The translations under genes and the position numbers were made by a program. Shown in pieces: positions 44,611-57,539 of a stretch of 64,000 nucleotides of DNA; within the stretch, counting starts at the first letter, position 1, and the number at the start of each line of letters is the position of its first letter. Origin of the DNA: Onchocerca volvulus (lineage: Eukaryota > Nematoda > Chromadorea > Rhabditida > Onchocercidae); NCBI GenBank assembly GCA_000499405.2, contig HG738139.1:10440616-10504615 (forward strand), read 5' to 3'. Under the pieces are notes generated by a model. The model was not told the origin of the DNA. It was given only the letters and a program-made list of their open reading frames with translations, and searched no databases.

Positions 44611-46270
44611 TACTGGAATACATGTAACAATATCTTGCTATAATATCATCCACTGATCAAGTATTTTCCTTTTAGAACAAGAATTCAAATTATAGCTTAA
44701 TTTAATCAAATATTATATTCCGATTTAATATTTGATCAACAAATATTGCTGTTAGCAAAATTCAGATTCAGGGAATAAATATGGAAAATTTAGCATCTGA
44801 AAAGAAGTGATAATCATTATTTCTCTGCTGTGAAATGATAGACAAAGTAAGCAATTGCTGATCAAAAGATTGGGTAAGTAATATCAAAATATGAGTTTTT
44901 CGGTTTTTATAGTCAAGAATAGCGAAAACCAAGACAAATTTCATATTAGTCTGAAATTAGAAAAATAACCTAATGAGACATTAGTCTATTTCATTTTCAC
45001 CCATCAATCAGTTGAACTTCCGATATGATGCGATCCGCTTCTTTTTGAATAATATATTGAAACGGCATTTAACGGCTCAAAGAAAGAAATGCGACGAAGG
45101 AGGAAAAAAGAAGGATGAATCCGGTTTACCGGACATCTTTCGAATAACATAAACCAGTCCCTCCTCCCATTTTATCTACCGCAATTCTTCCCTTTTTCTA
45201 CCATAATATACCGTATTATAATGGGTGCAATTGTCTTATCAAACAGCCAGTTGGTCATTCATCCTTTCTTTTTTATCAAATTAATGATGGCATTAGATAA
45301 TAACAAATAACAACCAATAATTCCATATATTTTTTATTTCCTTTTTAAAAAGATATTTGAAAATAGTATATAAATGAGATGGAACAGATAGTGCTGATTT
45401 AATGAGAAAGCATGTAAAAATTAAAGAATTTGTAATAATATTTCGTTCAAGTAAAGCTTGATATGGCAAAATTTGGACCAAACCTAACAACGTTGACGAA
45501 TATTCAATGAGAATATTACAAATTATTGGATGAAAAAGAAGAAGAGAAATGACAAAATATAGGTGTGAAAGAGGAAGAGAGAAAGAAAGAAAATGATATA
45601 GGGGACAAGAATGGAAGACAAAGTACTGTAATGAGAAGCGATAAGTACCTCATACACAATTCTAATGCACTATTTTAATGGGTTTTTATTGGCAAGTATT
45701 AATGCAAAGGATGCCAATTATTTGAAGCATAAATTTTCAAATTAAGGCCTGAATGTGAAGAACGGAGGATGAAATCGGAATTGAAATACTTTTATCGAAT
45801 TTTTGTCATTGATGAACAGAATTTTTTGCTTCATCAACCAATGATAAGTTTCAATCCTTCGAAGTTTCAATTTTTCAATTTCGAAACAAGACTTTTCCAT
45901 TCAAATTGAACGTTTTCAGAAGTCAAAACTTTCATGTACTGTCAATACATTAGTTTTTTGCAAATTTTTGAATTCGATGTTATAACAAACATAACATTTG
46001 ATTTAAAATAAGACTTTATCATTTAATTAAGCCTTTTTAGAAATTGAAACTTTCATGTGATATAGTACGATTAATCTTTCTTCTTTTTGAATTTTTGAAT
46101 TCATGATAATTGTGCTTTTTTATTACTTATTTTTTTTTGCAAAATAAAGTAAAAATTTCAGGTTATTCATTCTAACGTTATGTAAATTTAATTTTCATAT
46201 ACATTTTATATTTCTTAAGAACTATTTTTAATTTGTGTATTTTTTCACACCAACATATATGCTGTATACT

Positions 46271-46465
46271 ATTACAGGTTACTTAAGAATAACACGTATA
46301 ATACGTACGCATATTTCAGACTACTTTAATACAACACGTATCAATATTGTTTTGCATTATTAAGGCGTGTATTGCAAACATTTTGACGTACATTACTTTA
46401 TTTTCCACATTATCTGTAATCATACTAAACATGCATATTTCGGGTTATTTTAATATAATACGTAT
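46271..46465. repeat. Three imperfect copies of a ~25-bp element
   Basis: Related copies CAGGTTACTTAAGAATAACA, CAGACTACTTTAATACAACA and CGGGTTATTTTAATATAATA, each followed by CGTAT, begin at about 46275, 46317 and 46441. The second and third are preceded by GCATATTT. Confidence 0.6.
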
Positions 46466-49400
46466 CAAATCCCACCTAATATTAAGTTATATTTTTTTTC
46501 TCTTTTATTTTGATCATTATTCTTTCCCTGAATAATCATATAGATTTTGAATTTCAGAAGATGTCCGCTTGTTGAGAATTTTTTTTTAAGTTTCAAAAAT
46601 TTTTGAAATTACCAATTTTTTCAGACAGAATAAACAAGTGAATGAAATTTAATAGTAATAATGAAAATTAAACGTCAATTTGAATGATTAATTTTAATTA
46701 ATTTCTTTCTATTACTTGAATTACATGATTGAGAATAGAATTTTGATTGATTTATTCTAATACATGATTATTCTTCCGATATTTTTAGTGAAAAAATTTA
46801 CCGCATTTCAGATGACTTAATATTTATTAAACTAAAGCACAAACTTTCTGCTTTTTAATTGCTGTCGAATTTCGACATAATTCATGAATAGCCGAAAATT
46901 ATTTTTTTGATTAATCCCTTTTTTGCTATCTTAGATTATCCAATCAGTGAATTTTAAAAAATTCAAAAAATTTTAATGTACCGTTTAATTTTATCTTAAT
47001 ATTTCTATGAAGAAATTGGTATAATTTAATTTTCGAATTAATTCTCATTGGTAATTTACAAGAAAATTTATAGGGTAAAAAACATCTAGCAGCTAACTAA
47101 TTCAAAACTTTTAATGAACTAATCTTTGCTCTTGGCCTTTCGTATATATATCAATAACAATTATTCATCAAAAATTCGTTAAAATTTCACGAAAAGAAGT
47201 GTCAATTTTCAACTTGACCTTGAAAATACGGCCAAATTAGCAAAAGATGATGATAATTGCGGTAGCATTAGTGAATTGATATTTGCAATACAGACGAAAA
47301 GATGATGAGAAGAAAAGAGGATGTATGTAATAAGTAAGGAATGGAGCGGAAGTGTAAAGGACACGAAGATGAACGAGAAAATTTTGACGAAATGATGGAT
47401 GGAAGGGAAGAAAGGTAGGAAAAGAGGAAATATAAATTAGGGATGAGTTAAGGTAAAATAAGGTGAAGTTACAGGTGAATCGATCAAAGGGAAAGGTTTC
47501 CGTTCAAGTAGCACTTCACCGACAGCAATAATAACACGCCAATAACCCAAACAATACAAAGGCATAACGATAGTAATAATGAAAAGTTTGATCATAGTTT
47601 GGAATTGGACAAAAGGAAAGTTTTCAGGACATTTGGCATAACCTTGAAGGTGGCCTATTCAAAGCAGCAATATGAAATGTGAGATATAAAATTGAGATGA
47701 TATGATTATGCATTCATTTAATTAATACAACCTATACATATATATATTCATTTATACTTCTAAATATGCAAATTTTATGAATGAAAGAGAGATTTGAAAT
47801 TTATAAAATTAGATTTAATTCAATAATAAATGTGGTATGGATGAAAATTGAAACGAAATTAATGTAGGAAAAATAGAAAATAGAATAATCTTGTAGTCAC
47901 AAAACTTTTTACTCATGAAATTACTAATTACTACTGTTGTTATTGTTATAAATATGCCAATTTATTAATTAACAAAATAAAAAAATTTTAAGTATAACAT
48001 TAAACATAAATCAATGATGAAGATGTATCTACATGAAAATGAAACGAAAATAATCTACATAAGAATAGAATAGTAGCATATTGTAATCATGAAAATTTCT
48101 TTTTTCGAATTCAATAACTACTATTACTGCCATAAGATATTCAAATTTATCATTTATCATATCAAATTTAAATCAATAACGAATATAACTTATATGAAAA
48201 TGAAATCGGAAATGATTTATGTAAGAAGAATGAATGACTGGATATTATAAAACTTCATTTTACCACTATTCCTACCACTACTTTTCAAGACGAGGACAAT
48301 TGAAAGAAGATTAGAGATGAATATTTACCGATTGAAAATTATCGATGTAATGACTATTTCGCTGTGCAAATAATTGCCAATGAAAATTCCAAAAAAATAT
48401 GATCTTTTTCTTTTTTTTTTTTCTTTTACTGAACTTTTTTTTAACAAGGATATTTGCTTTAATATTATTAGTTTTCATTCAGATATTAATTAAAATAAAA
48501 ATATGAAATTTCTTTTGAAAAAAATTAACACTTAAATTATATTCATCTATTAAAGTTATGTCCATTATACCCACCCATATAGTAGATTATATCATCTATT
48601 TAAATTATACTAATTTAATTCTGATTTTCATGAACTTTTTAATTTTTACAAAATTCACAAAGAAGTAAAATAATGAGAAAAAGAAAAAGATGAAAAATAT
48701 TATGAAAAAAAAAGTGCTATTATGAATATTTAAAAAATTTCGAAATTTAATTAAAAAAGTCTTTTTCAAATTACAGTTAGGATGAAAATGTATGTAGAAT
48801 AAAGATAGGAATTAATGAAAAGTAATAAATTGATTTAATGACATCAAAATTGTCATCAACAATACCTACGACATTATCATCATTATTGTCACCATTACCA
48901 CCATAACCTGTCACCATTACAACTATTACCTGTCACATTGGTTACATGGTTGAGCACCTAGATATATATACTATATTGTGTGTATCATGACACTCATTTC
49001 AAAAAGTTTTGTCAATTTTATGACACATAGATGAGGGGCCAAGCTGGTTTACCTTCCATTCTTCCTTCCACTTCTCCGCCCAATCAACCGTATCATTTCG
49101 GGTACAATAATCCAATCAGTTGAATTTCGAAAGAATTTTGCAACGGTATACAGAGTTGATGCTATCCGTATTAACTGCCATGAAAATAAATTGAATTTTA
49201 TAAAACATCGAAAGTTTTCATCAAAATGTTTTGGAATAAATTTGCAAATCATGAAAAGGACAGAAATTTTGAATTAAAAACTTTTGTTCAAAAGATTTTC
49301 AAATTGTCTAAATCAACAATGGGACAATGGTTTTTCCTTTTTTCTTTCTTCTCAACTTTGAAATTTTTGCGATATTTTAATTTTCTTTGTAATTTTCGCA

Positions 49401-52061
49401 ACAAGTTGTCCTAATTAGAATTTTATAAAGAATGGATAGGTAAAACAAAAGGAAGAATAAAAGTTTCAATTTATTTTTTGTATTATTATTTCTTACATTT
49501 GTTAAACGTATTTAAGAAAAGACTGAATCGTTTGTTATTCTATTTCTGATTTGTTCTCATTTAATCAATTACTATTCAATTTCTGATATCTCTTTATTTC
49601 GAAATTGTTCTACTCTCTCTCGTCATAATCATTTTTTAATGGTTACTTTTTTTCTATATATTATTCTTTCACGATTTTAAATTTATTTTACTACTTAAAA
49701 TAAAATCTAGTTTTTTAATTCAAAGAAAAGATACGATTTACTTATTTATTTCGTTTGAATTGAATAAATATGAATGTTTATTCGATAAAAATATTACATC
49801 CTCAAATGACTCAGTTATTCACTCTATATGAAATGAATGAATATAAATACTCATTTAATGGAATCGTTACTGTCGCCTTTAAATTTCTTCCTGACCATAA
49901 TATTCCATTCTTTCCAGAATTTATAATTTTATGCAATTTTTGATATTATTTATATTTTTGATATTATTTATATATAACAAAACAGAAAGAAGTTTTTCAA
50001 AAATTTAAATAATTAATAAAACTGATAATAAATGAGGAAATTACAGTGAAAAACCGGAAAACACCGCAAGAAAAATTAAAAGCAATGGAAAAAATGAAAT
50101 TTTATTGGAATGATTGCATGAAGCAAAATATTATTCTTTTCTTTTTTTCTCTCTCGCTCTCTCTTTTTTTCCTCTCTTCTTCCCCATCAACCTATGTAAT
50201 ATAATGGTGCTTGTTAGAAGTGATACTTGAAAATAAACTTAAAATAGTAATTGTAATGTCCTTTATATCAGTCATTCATGAAACTTGTTGAAAGTTAAGG
50301 AAGCATTGTTAGTAAGTTTTTAACAAAATAAACAATTTTTCTTCCAATTTGTTACACTTCAGAAAACAACTGTTATTGTTGAGATAGTTGTCAAAAAAGA
50401 AAAGTATTTAATTTTTCATTTTTCCCTAATTAAATTAACTTTTTCTCGCTAATAAAATATATATAGAAGGACTTGTTGATAAGGTCAAAAGATAAATTAA
50501 AAATGAATACTCAGAATTTGAAATTTATTTTTAATATATTAAAGTGTAAAAGCGGAAAAAAAATCGATTGAAATTACTTTTTATTTTCAATGATTCTTAT
50601 TCATTATCGTAATTTTTAAGAAATAATGAATATCCCGTTAGCTGATCAATTTATTGGAATATTACCACTTTCTGGATGCTTCTGATCTTATATTCCATAT
50701 TATCAAATTTCTAAAACATTTCCGCAAATGGATACAGTAAGAAACGTAAACATTTAATCTCGGATACGTCACATTTTATATATTTAGAATTCAACAAAAA
50801 GATAGGAAAATTTTATTACCAAATTATACAAAATTCTGCAATTTATGTATTATTTTAACTAAATTTTTGCCATAAACGAAAATTCAAGAGTAATATTCGG
50901 AAAAAATTCATTAATAGCAACAAATACTTGAATTTAATGTTTAAATTAAGCAAGCTTAATTTAAAACGACAATTTATTTATTACTCTTCATTGATTTTAG
51001 AATAATGAAGAAATGAATGATATGATAGGATAAATAAAGCGAATAAATTAAGTAATTAGAATATAAAGAAGTAATTTACAATATAATACGTTAATCCAAT
51101 TAAAGTTTTCATATGATAACCGCATAGATAAATGATAAATATATTGATAATACTATGCTTTCCGAAATTTTTATTACGATTATTACTTATTTATTAAGAT
51201 TATTTTGCGTCCAATAAAATATTGAAAATTTTGAGTGCCAAATTATCATAGATCAAACTATCAAATAAAATATACGAGTTTTAAGCTTCCCAAATTTATC
51301 CAGCATTCATCTTATGCTAACATAGACGAAAAATTTAAGCATTAATACTTGACTTCAAAAATATCGTAATGAGACTATTTACAATCAATATTTTGAAACT
51401 TATTTGGAATGTCATATGTCTGAAACATAACGTGCAGCACAGATTCCAGCGAAAAATGGCCTAGAAATACAAAATTATCACTGATATTGAAAATAAATAT
51501 CTCAATTGATCCCAATATTTCAAAAATTTACGCATTTATTCAATTCTTATATGAAAATTTCTCCTGCTAAATAGCCAATTCCCAACATTTCAATATCTCA
51601 TATAATGAATATAGCAGTTAATTTCCTTGATGTTTATCGTTTTTTTGAACTTTTTTGCACATATTCGGCGCAACCAATTTACCGTATACTAATCTATCCA
51701 GTACGATTCCGATGTTTGCTTTATGTCTGGTAAATAGACAAAGGCAATAATAGATATAAATGGATATTGATATATTTAAACGTATACTGGACAAATGGCA
51801 TATATGGTACTAATTATCATCGATCTATTGATGAGATAGATAATATAGTAAATCTAAAAAAAAACAAAAAAAATAGAAAAAAAAAGAAAAATGAATAAAA
51901 TGAAATTTAAGAAGAAAAATCCAAATTTAAAAATGTTTTGCGGTAAATATTTCAATTTTATAAATAGCAATAAATGAAATTTCAAGAGAAATTTTTTTTT
52001 TTAAATAGTTGGGGTACAATAAAAAGTGAAAAATTTTATAAATTATAGTAAATGAAGTAAC

Positions 52062-52090
<29 letters not shown>
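52062..52090. repeat. Poly-A tract of 29 bases
   Basis: Uninterrupted A run on the + strand followed by GAAAGAAATGAAG. Low-complexity sequence; a retroposon tail is possible but no body was recognised. Confidence 0.9.
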
Positions 52091-52092
<2 letters not shown>

Positions 52093-52412
52093 AAGAAATG
52101 AAGAAAAAAATTCAAAAACCGTTGAAAATACGGTAAGGAGTTGAATTGTTGTTACGATGCAACGGCGTCGGAAAACATAAACAAATATAGAAAAGCAGGT
52201 AATATGAAAATAGATAAATTGTTTGTGTATGTAAGTGTATGTGAATATCGGTTTGCTTGTTTGTATGTCAAGATACATAAATCTATGCATGTTTGTATGT
52301 GAACTGCGAAACAAGAATTTGGAAAAATATGTTGAAAAGAGAAGGATGAAAGAAGAAGAATAGTTGGATAAATGAGAAATTGTATAACCGAAATTAATGG
52401 TCTGCTACTAAC

Positions 52413-52493
52413 GACTTGATCGTCCAGAAAAGAATGGTACCAAAAAACTGGAAACGGAGGAGCCTTTTTAACTCGTTTACTTTTACCCGACAT
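52413..52493 (-). CDS. Orphan 5' coding exon, 27 codons
   Basis: On the complement, a TGTAG acceptor ends four bases before an ATG that opens a 27-codon segment beginning MSGKSKRVKKAPPFPVFWYH and ending at a GTTAGT donor in phase 0. Base composition is clearly less AT-rich than the surroundings. It has the look of a first coding exon, possibly trans-spliced. It does not phase directly into the OVO exon at 44612, because a phase-0 join would create TAA. Either intermediate exons were missed, it belongs to another gene, or it is spurious. Not recognised. Confidence 0.35.
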
Positions 52494-52500
52494 TTTCTAC

Positions 52501-55500
52501 ATTTAACATAAACATTTACACATATATAATAGCATCCCTTAAATATATTTTAAAAAATCTCAAAAGCAGAGAAAAAGAAAAGAAAAAGATTGCTTTTCGG
52601 GAAAAAAATTATCAGAAAATGATAATTTAGTAATTACAACGATCACTTTTGTATGAAAAAAAAATGGAACTTTTTAGATTTTTTCTCTTGCTAGTTGATT
52701 ATTAAAAGTTGCTAACGAAAAATTACAGTCGTTAATGGAAAAAAATATAGTCAGAATAATTTTGAGAATTTAATGAAAAAGAAAATATCAAAGTTTCATA
52801 ATAATAGAAGAGCAAAAAGTTTTGACAATGATAAAATTTGATAAAAATGATGATAAGAGTTTGGAAAATCTTGCATGATAAATTTTGCCGTAAAAATGGT
52901 TGTTTTTAGTTGTTGTTAAAGAAGAATTGAGAAATATTTCAGATACTGAATATTTCAAATTTTTTAGTAAAGAAAAGACAGTTTTAACAATTTATACTAA
53001 AATTTTATGTTTGAAAATATGAAAATTACATTTTTTTGCAATTTGGAAAAAAATTGAAGTAATATTTTAGGCTAAAATAAATTGCTAAGCATGAAGTTAT
53101 TGATTAACTAAGATTTAAATATTATTTTTAATTTTTATGTAAATAATTTCTGTTTTTCTTATAAGAAGAAATTGATAGTGAATTGATGAAGAGGGACTAG
53201 ATTTATTGCCGCTGCTAATTCGTTACTTAATGCTTTCAAGTAATTTTTTTAGTTTTTTTTTTTTTTTTTTTGAGCAACAAATTTTCGGATCATTAAGTAG
53301 TATCATCATTATCATGATTATTATCATAAACATCAAGATTAACGATAACAATCGAAATTGTGCATTCAATAAACAACAAGTATAATACCTTGCAATCGTA
53401 TGCATTAGAAGAATTAAACGAAAGATTATCAAACTTGACGAAGATAATCATTTCAACAACTTGACATCCTTATTTTTTCAAAAAAAAAATTTTTTTTAAT
53501 TTGTTATTTATTTGTTTATTATGATAAGAAATATTTACATTATTCAAATTTTATACAGTACCAAATTTGAATGGTAAAATGATAAAATTATAGTTTAAAT
53601 TGAGACAAGAAAATGACAAGAATTAAAAAGAAGTAAATAGAAGAGATAGAAGAGAGCAGGTCTTAATTTTAGTGAAGAAAAAGACGAAATTGACAATTTT
53701 CTACTTAAGTGGTGAATAAACTATTTCATTTTACAACAACAAATTTACAGCTTAAAAATGATAATTTCCATTTTGAAGGTTAGAATATACTATCTTCGAA
53801 TGGAAAATTACAAAGAATTAAATGCTTGATGATTGATGGATGCAAATAGTTCTATAAAAGAGTATTTATGAAGAACATTTTAACAATCTTTACCTAACAG
53901 TTAATCATCTCTTTATAATTTGCAAAAATTGTTCAAATATGCAAAAATTTTTATCCCACAAATATGTCGTATAAATTTCAACAGACATTTTATTGAAATC
54001 TGAAATTATCTTAATTAACTATTAATTGTATCAGTTGTTTTTTTTTTCGGTTTATTAAATTTTTATCCGGTATTATATTGCACAGAATTTTTTCAAGCAT
54101 ATTATTTAAACCTAAAATTGTCATCATTACTCATTAAGTCATTTGAACCTGAAATTATCACGATCAATGATTGAATGAATAAGTTTCTTGATTCATATCA
54201 TTTAGTATCACACCATCTGATGGAATAATAACCGATTTTGATTTTCAATTTTCGGCAATAATAATTTATAATATAAACAAATTGATTGAGGAAACGATAA
54301 ATGATTATTAGAACTGATAATCATCAGTAAATAAGATTGCAATTCAAGCTTTTAATATGATACTATAATTATCATTTAACATATCTTCACATGTTCAATA
54401 AAAATTTTACTAAATCTATTCGCTTGAAACATCCTTAACCTCTGACCCTTTTATTTGATGAATGGATTATTTCTGCGAATATCACTTACATGATTCTTTT
54501 TCCAATAAACAATTCAGAATATTTTTAAAATGATTTTGAAAGTTGAGAGTTACTCATTGGTATATATTTTGTAATCAAACGGAAAAATTTCCATTTTGAT
54601 TAAAATAACTAGGAAATTTTTGGCTACTTTTCTTTTTTTTTTAAAATTTTCTGATGTAAAAAAAGAAAAATAAGCCGATTAAATACTATTTATTTCGCCG
54701 ATAATACCGTATGACAACAAAGCATATAACATAAGCAGATGTGCAACAATATCAATTTTTTTTTTAAATTTTTAACAATTTAACAAAAATAACAAATCAT
54801 TCTATGGAAAAAAATCAATTTACCCAAATGCTAATCTTTCAGCATTTTCAACATCATGAAAATTTGAAATCTCCAATTTTTTTTCTTTATTTCAGTTCTG
54901 AAATAAAGAGCAAAATATTGAAATTATTTAATCTATTTTTCTTCACTTAAATTCGCGTTTAAATTATTAGTTAGCTAATATTTCCATATAAAATCAATGC
55001 TATTTTAATTATTTTGCAGATTTATTACATGATACAGATGTTTCGAAATTATTTTAATTCATACAAATTCATATTATGCAACTGAACTTGAATTTTCAAT
55101 AGAATATTTCAGCGAAGAATTTTAAAATTGAAGATATCAAACTGATAGAATATGTGTATGTTGGAGATATTTTATTTCTGAGTAGAATTTAACAATTCAA
55201 TTTTATTTAATTTAATCCATTTATTCAATAAAATATCCGCACAATTAAATATTATAAAGAATTACAGATAAAAAAAAAAAAAAAATGACACCATAAAAAC
55301 GACAATTTTCAGGCTAATCAATCAATAAGAAGAAAAAAAGATACAAAAATGACTAATTCTGAAATTTTGTTCCGAATAGATAACAAACTATCGCTGTTAT
55401 TAAATATTATTGTTTACAAATCAGTAAGAGATCAAAAAAGGATTACGGAAATAAATGAATAAAATCAAGATAAATTAAAATTATCAAGATTACTTTTATT

Positions 55501-57539
55501 ATTATAACAGAAGATCAAGGTAAAGTTATGGATGTAAATGAGTAAAATCAAAATAAATCAAAATTACCACTTAGAGTTAATGATTGATAATTTTAAAATT
55601 TATTTAAATATATAGCTAAATAAAATGAAATAAGAAGAGTGATACACTGTGTTATTTATTATCAGTTATGATAATAACTGGTTCATATTAACCAAACAAT
55701 AAGTCGCAATTATTGAAACTAACAAAGGAATGAAAGAATTCTCACACTTCCATTGAAATGACATAAAAAAACGCCGACTAGCAAAGTAAAAGTAGTAGAT
55801 TTAATAGCAGCTGTAGGGATTATGGTAATATACACATTTATTTATATACACACTACATATACATACACACAACACACATATACAAAAACACATATAATTA
55901 TTGAAAGATGTGATTTGATGGAAAATTTAAAAAGGAAGAACTGCGGTAGTCAATAAAATGAGAATCGGAAGAGATTCGGAAGAAAACTTACAATATAATC
56001 AAACTTTCCAACTCAAGAATACTTCATTTTTTTCACTGAAAAATATAGCAAGATTCAATTTTTAGTTTTCAAAAAAATATCAAAAAAAAAAAAATGAATG
56101 TTTTAGAATGGAAACATTAAATTATCGGCAAAACTCTTATTCTCATTTCTTTTTCTTGTTTTTTTTCACCTTATCATACGTTAATTGTACAGTAATCAAA
56201 GTTTTTTTTTTTTTTTTTTTAATGCAAGAAATTACTTCAATTCTTGTACCGGTAGAAATTATAAATATAGGTATGTGTTAGATTAAATTTCACAATTATG
56301 AATACTTCACTTTTTGCAAAAATTTTAAATTTAAACACAAACATTCGAAACTTATTTTGAATACTAAACAATTACTATTGTAAAATGCAAATAAAATATA
56401 AGTAATAACTAAACTTAGAAATAACTAAACTTGCGAAAAACATAAACCTTATTCAAGTAAAGTTGCTGAAATACAAAAATGCATGAGAATAGTAGCTACG
56501 TACTGTGTATTTCTAACTGGATAACATCAATGCTTTATATTGAAGCCGTCGAATTAGATCAATCAAACGATAACATACTGCGCACAATTCGCATTTTTTT
56601 TTTTTCAAATATTATTTAGTGACCAAGCAATCCACAACTTTCTATGGAAAAACTTTGAGAAATGGATGAATTAATTTGTGAAATTGATGACTACCTGTCT
56701 GCTGGAAAGACTCTAATAATACGTCAAAAAACTTTTATATTGATGTTGGCGCAAGGACAATTGCTAGAAAAAAATTTGCTAGATTGCAGTTTTCAAGAAA
56801 ATATGTAATAAGCTTTGATTCACCTACTGTTCCTGTTTAATCATAAAATGATTTAAATGGAAATTAATTAGTGTAAACGAAAGAGACCCAGTTCTAATAT
56901 CTTATGTTTACTACAAAATATTAAAAAGAGAACATGATCTATCACGTAACTAAAATAATGATAAACTCAAAAGATGTTGCACATGCAAAGATGATTTGAA
57001 AAATATAAAATTCATATAAATGTCCATAGAAAATTGTAAATGTCAATCTCATTAACATCAAAAAAATGCAAACAAGATGAAATGAATATATTTAAACAGG
57101 TAAGAGATTCGCAAAAATTACAGCTAAAAAGAAGAGCTGAGTTAAACAATATTTTGCCGATAAATTTCTTATACACAGAGAAATATTCTCAGTTAGAAAT
57201 GAGTATGTTTCTTACAGTTTAAAATTACAAAGTTTTCCAGAGGATAAGGAAATATTTTCCATCGAAATATTTATTTTGACATAATCTAACTGATCCGATA
57301 GAACAACAAACAAAAATTTTGGATTAATAATGCAATTACTGATAATTCAAAAAAATTAAGCAGAGATACTTCCTGGTATCTAATTAATAGCAGTCTCCAA
57401 TCTAAATCCATAATATTTCAAAGCTTTAGTTAAAAATGGTCATAATGAAAATGAAAAGAAAAAAAAAATACACACAAACAATAAGTACATTTTCAGAGAT
57501 ACTGAATATTTCATTGTTAAGGTATGTTTCAAAAAGGAA
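52501..57539. other. AT-rich intergenic region with small ORFs
   Basis: No gene supported. Includes an imperfect AC/AT-rich tract at about 55830-55890, several poly-A/T runs, and two small + strand ORFs at 56662-56808 and 57040-57222 that look somewhat coding-like but could not be spliced together. Confidence 0.5.

Larger units (their letters stand above)
44616..52412. other. Upstream region of OVO gene, no clear gene
   Basis: About 7.8 kb of AT-rich DNA with no coding exon that phases into a neighbour. It contains a GC-richer island at 44995-45245 and a purine-rich stretch at 47290-47460 beside a 42-codon ORF (47437-47565, - strand). It is either the 5' regulatory region of the OVO gene or a long intron connecting it to the orphan exon at 52413-52493. 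Confidence 0.5.

Noticed and set aside
49049..49252. 67-codon - strand frame with a GTAAAC donor-like end and an alternative frame reading DWAEKWKEEWK
   Set aside because: No acceptor in frame and no family likeness; a stop lies just upstream of the better-looking frame.
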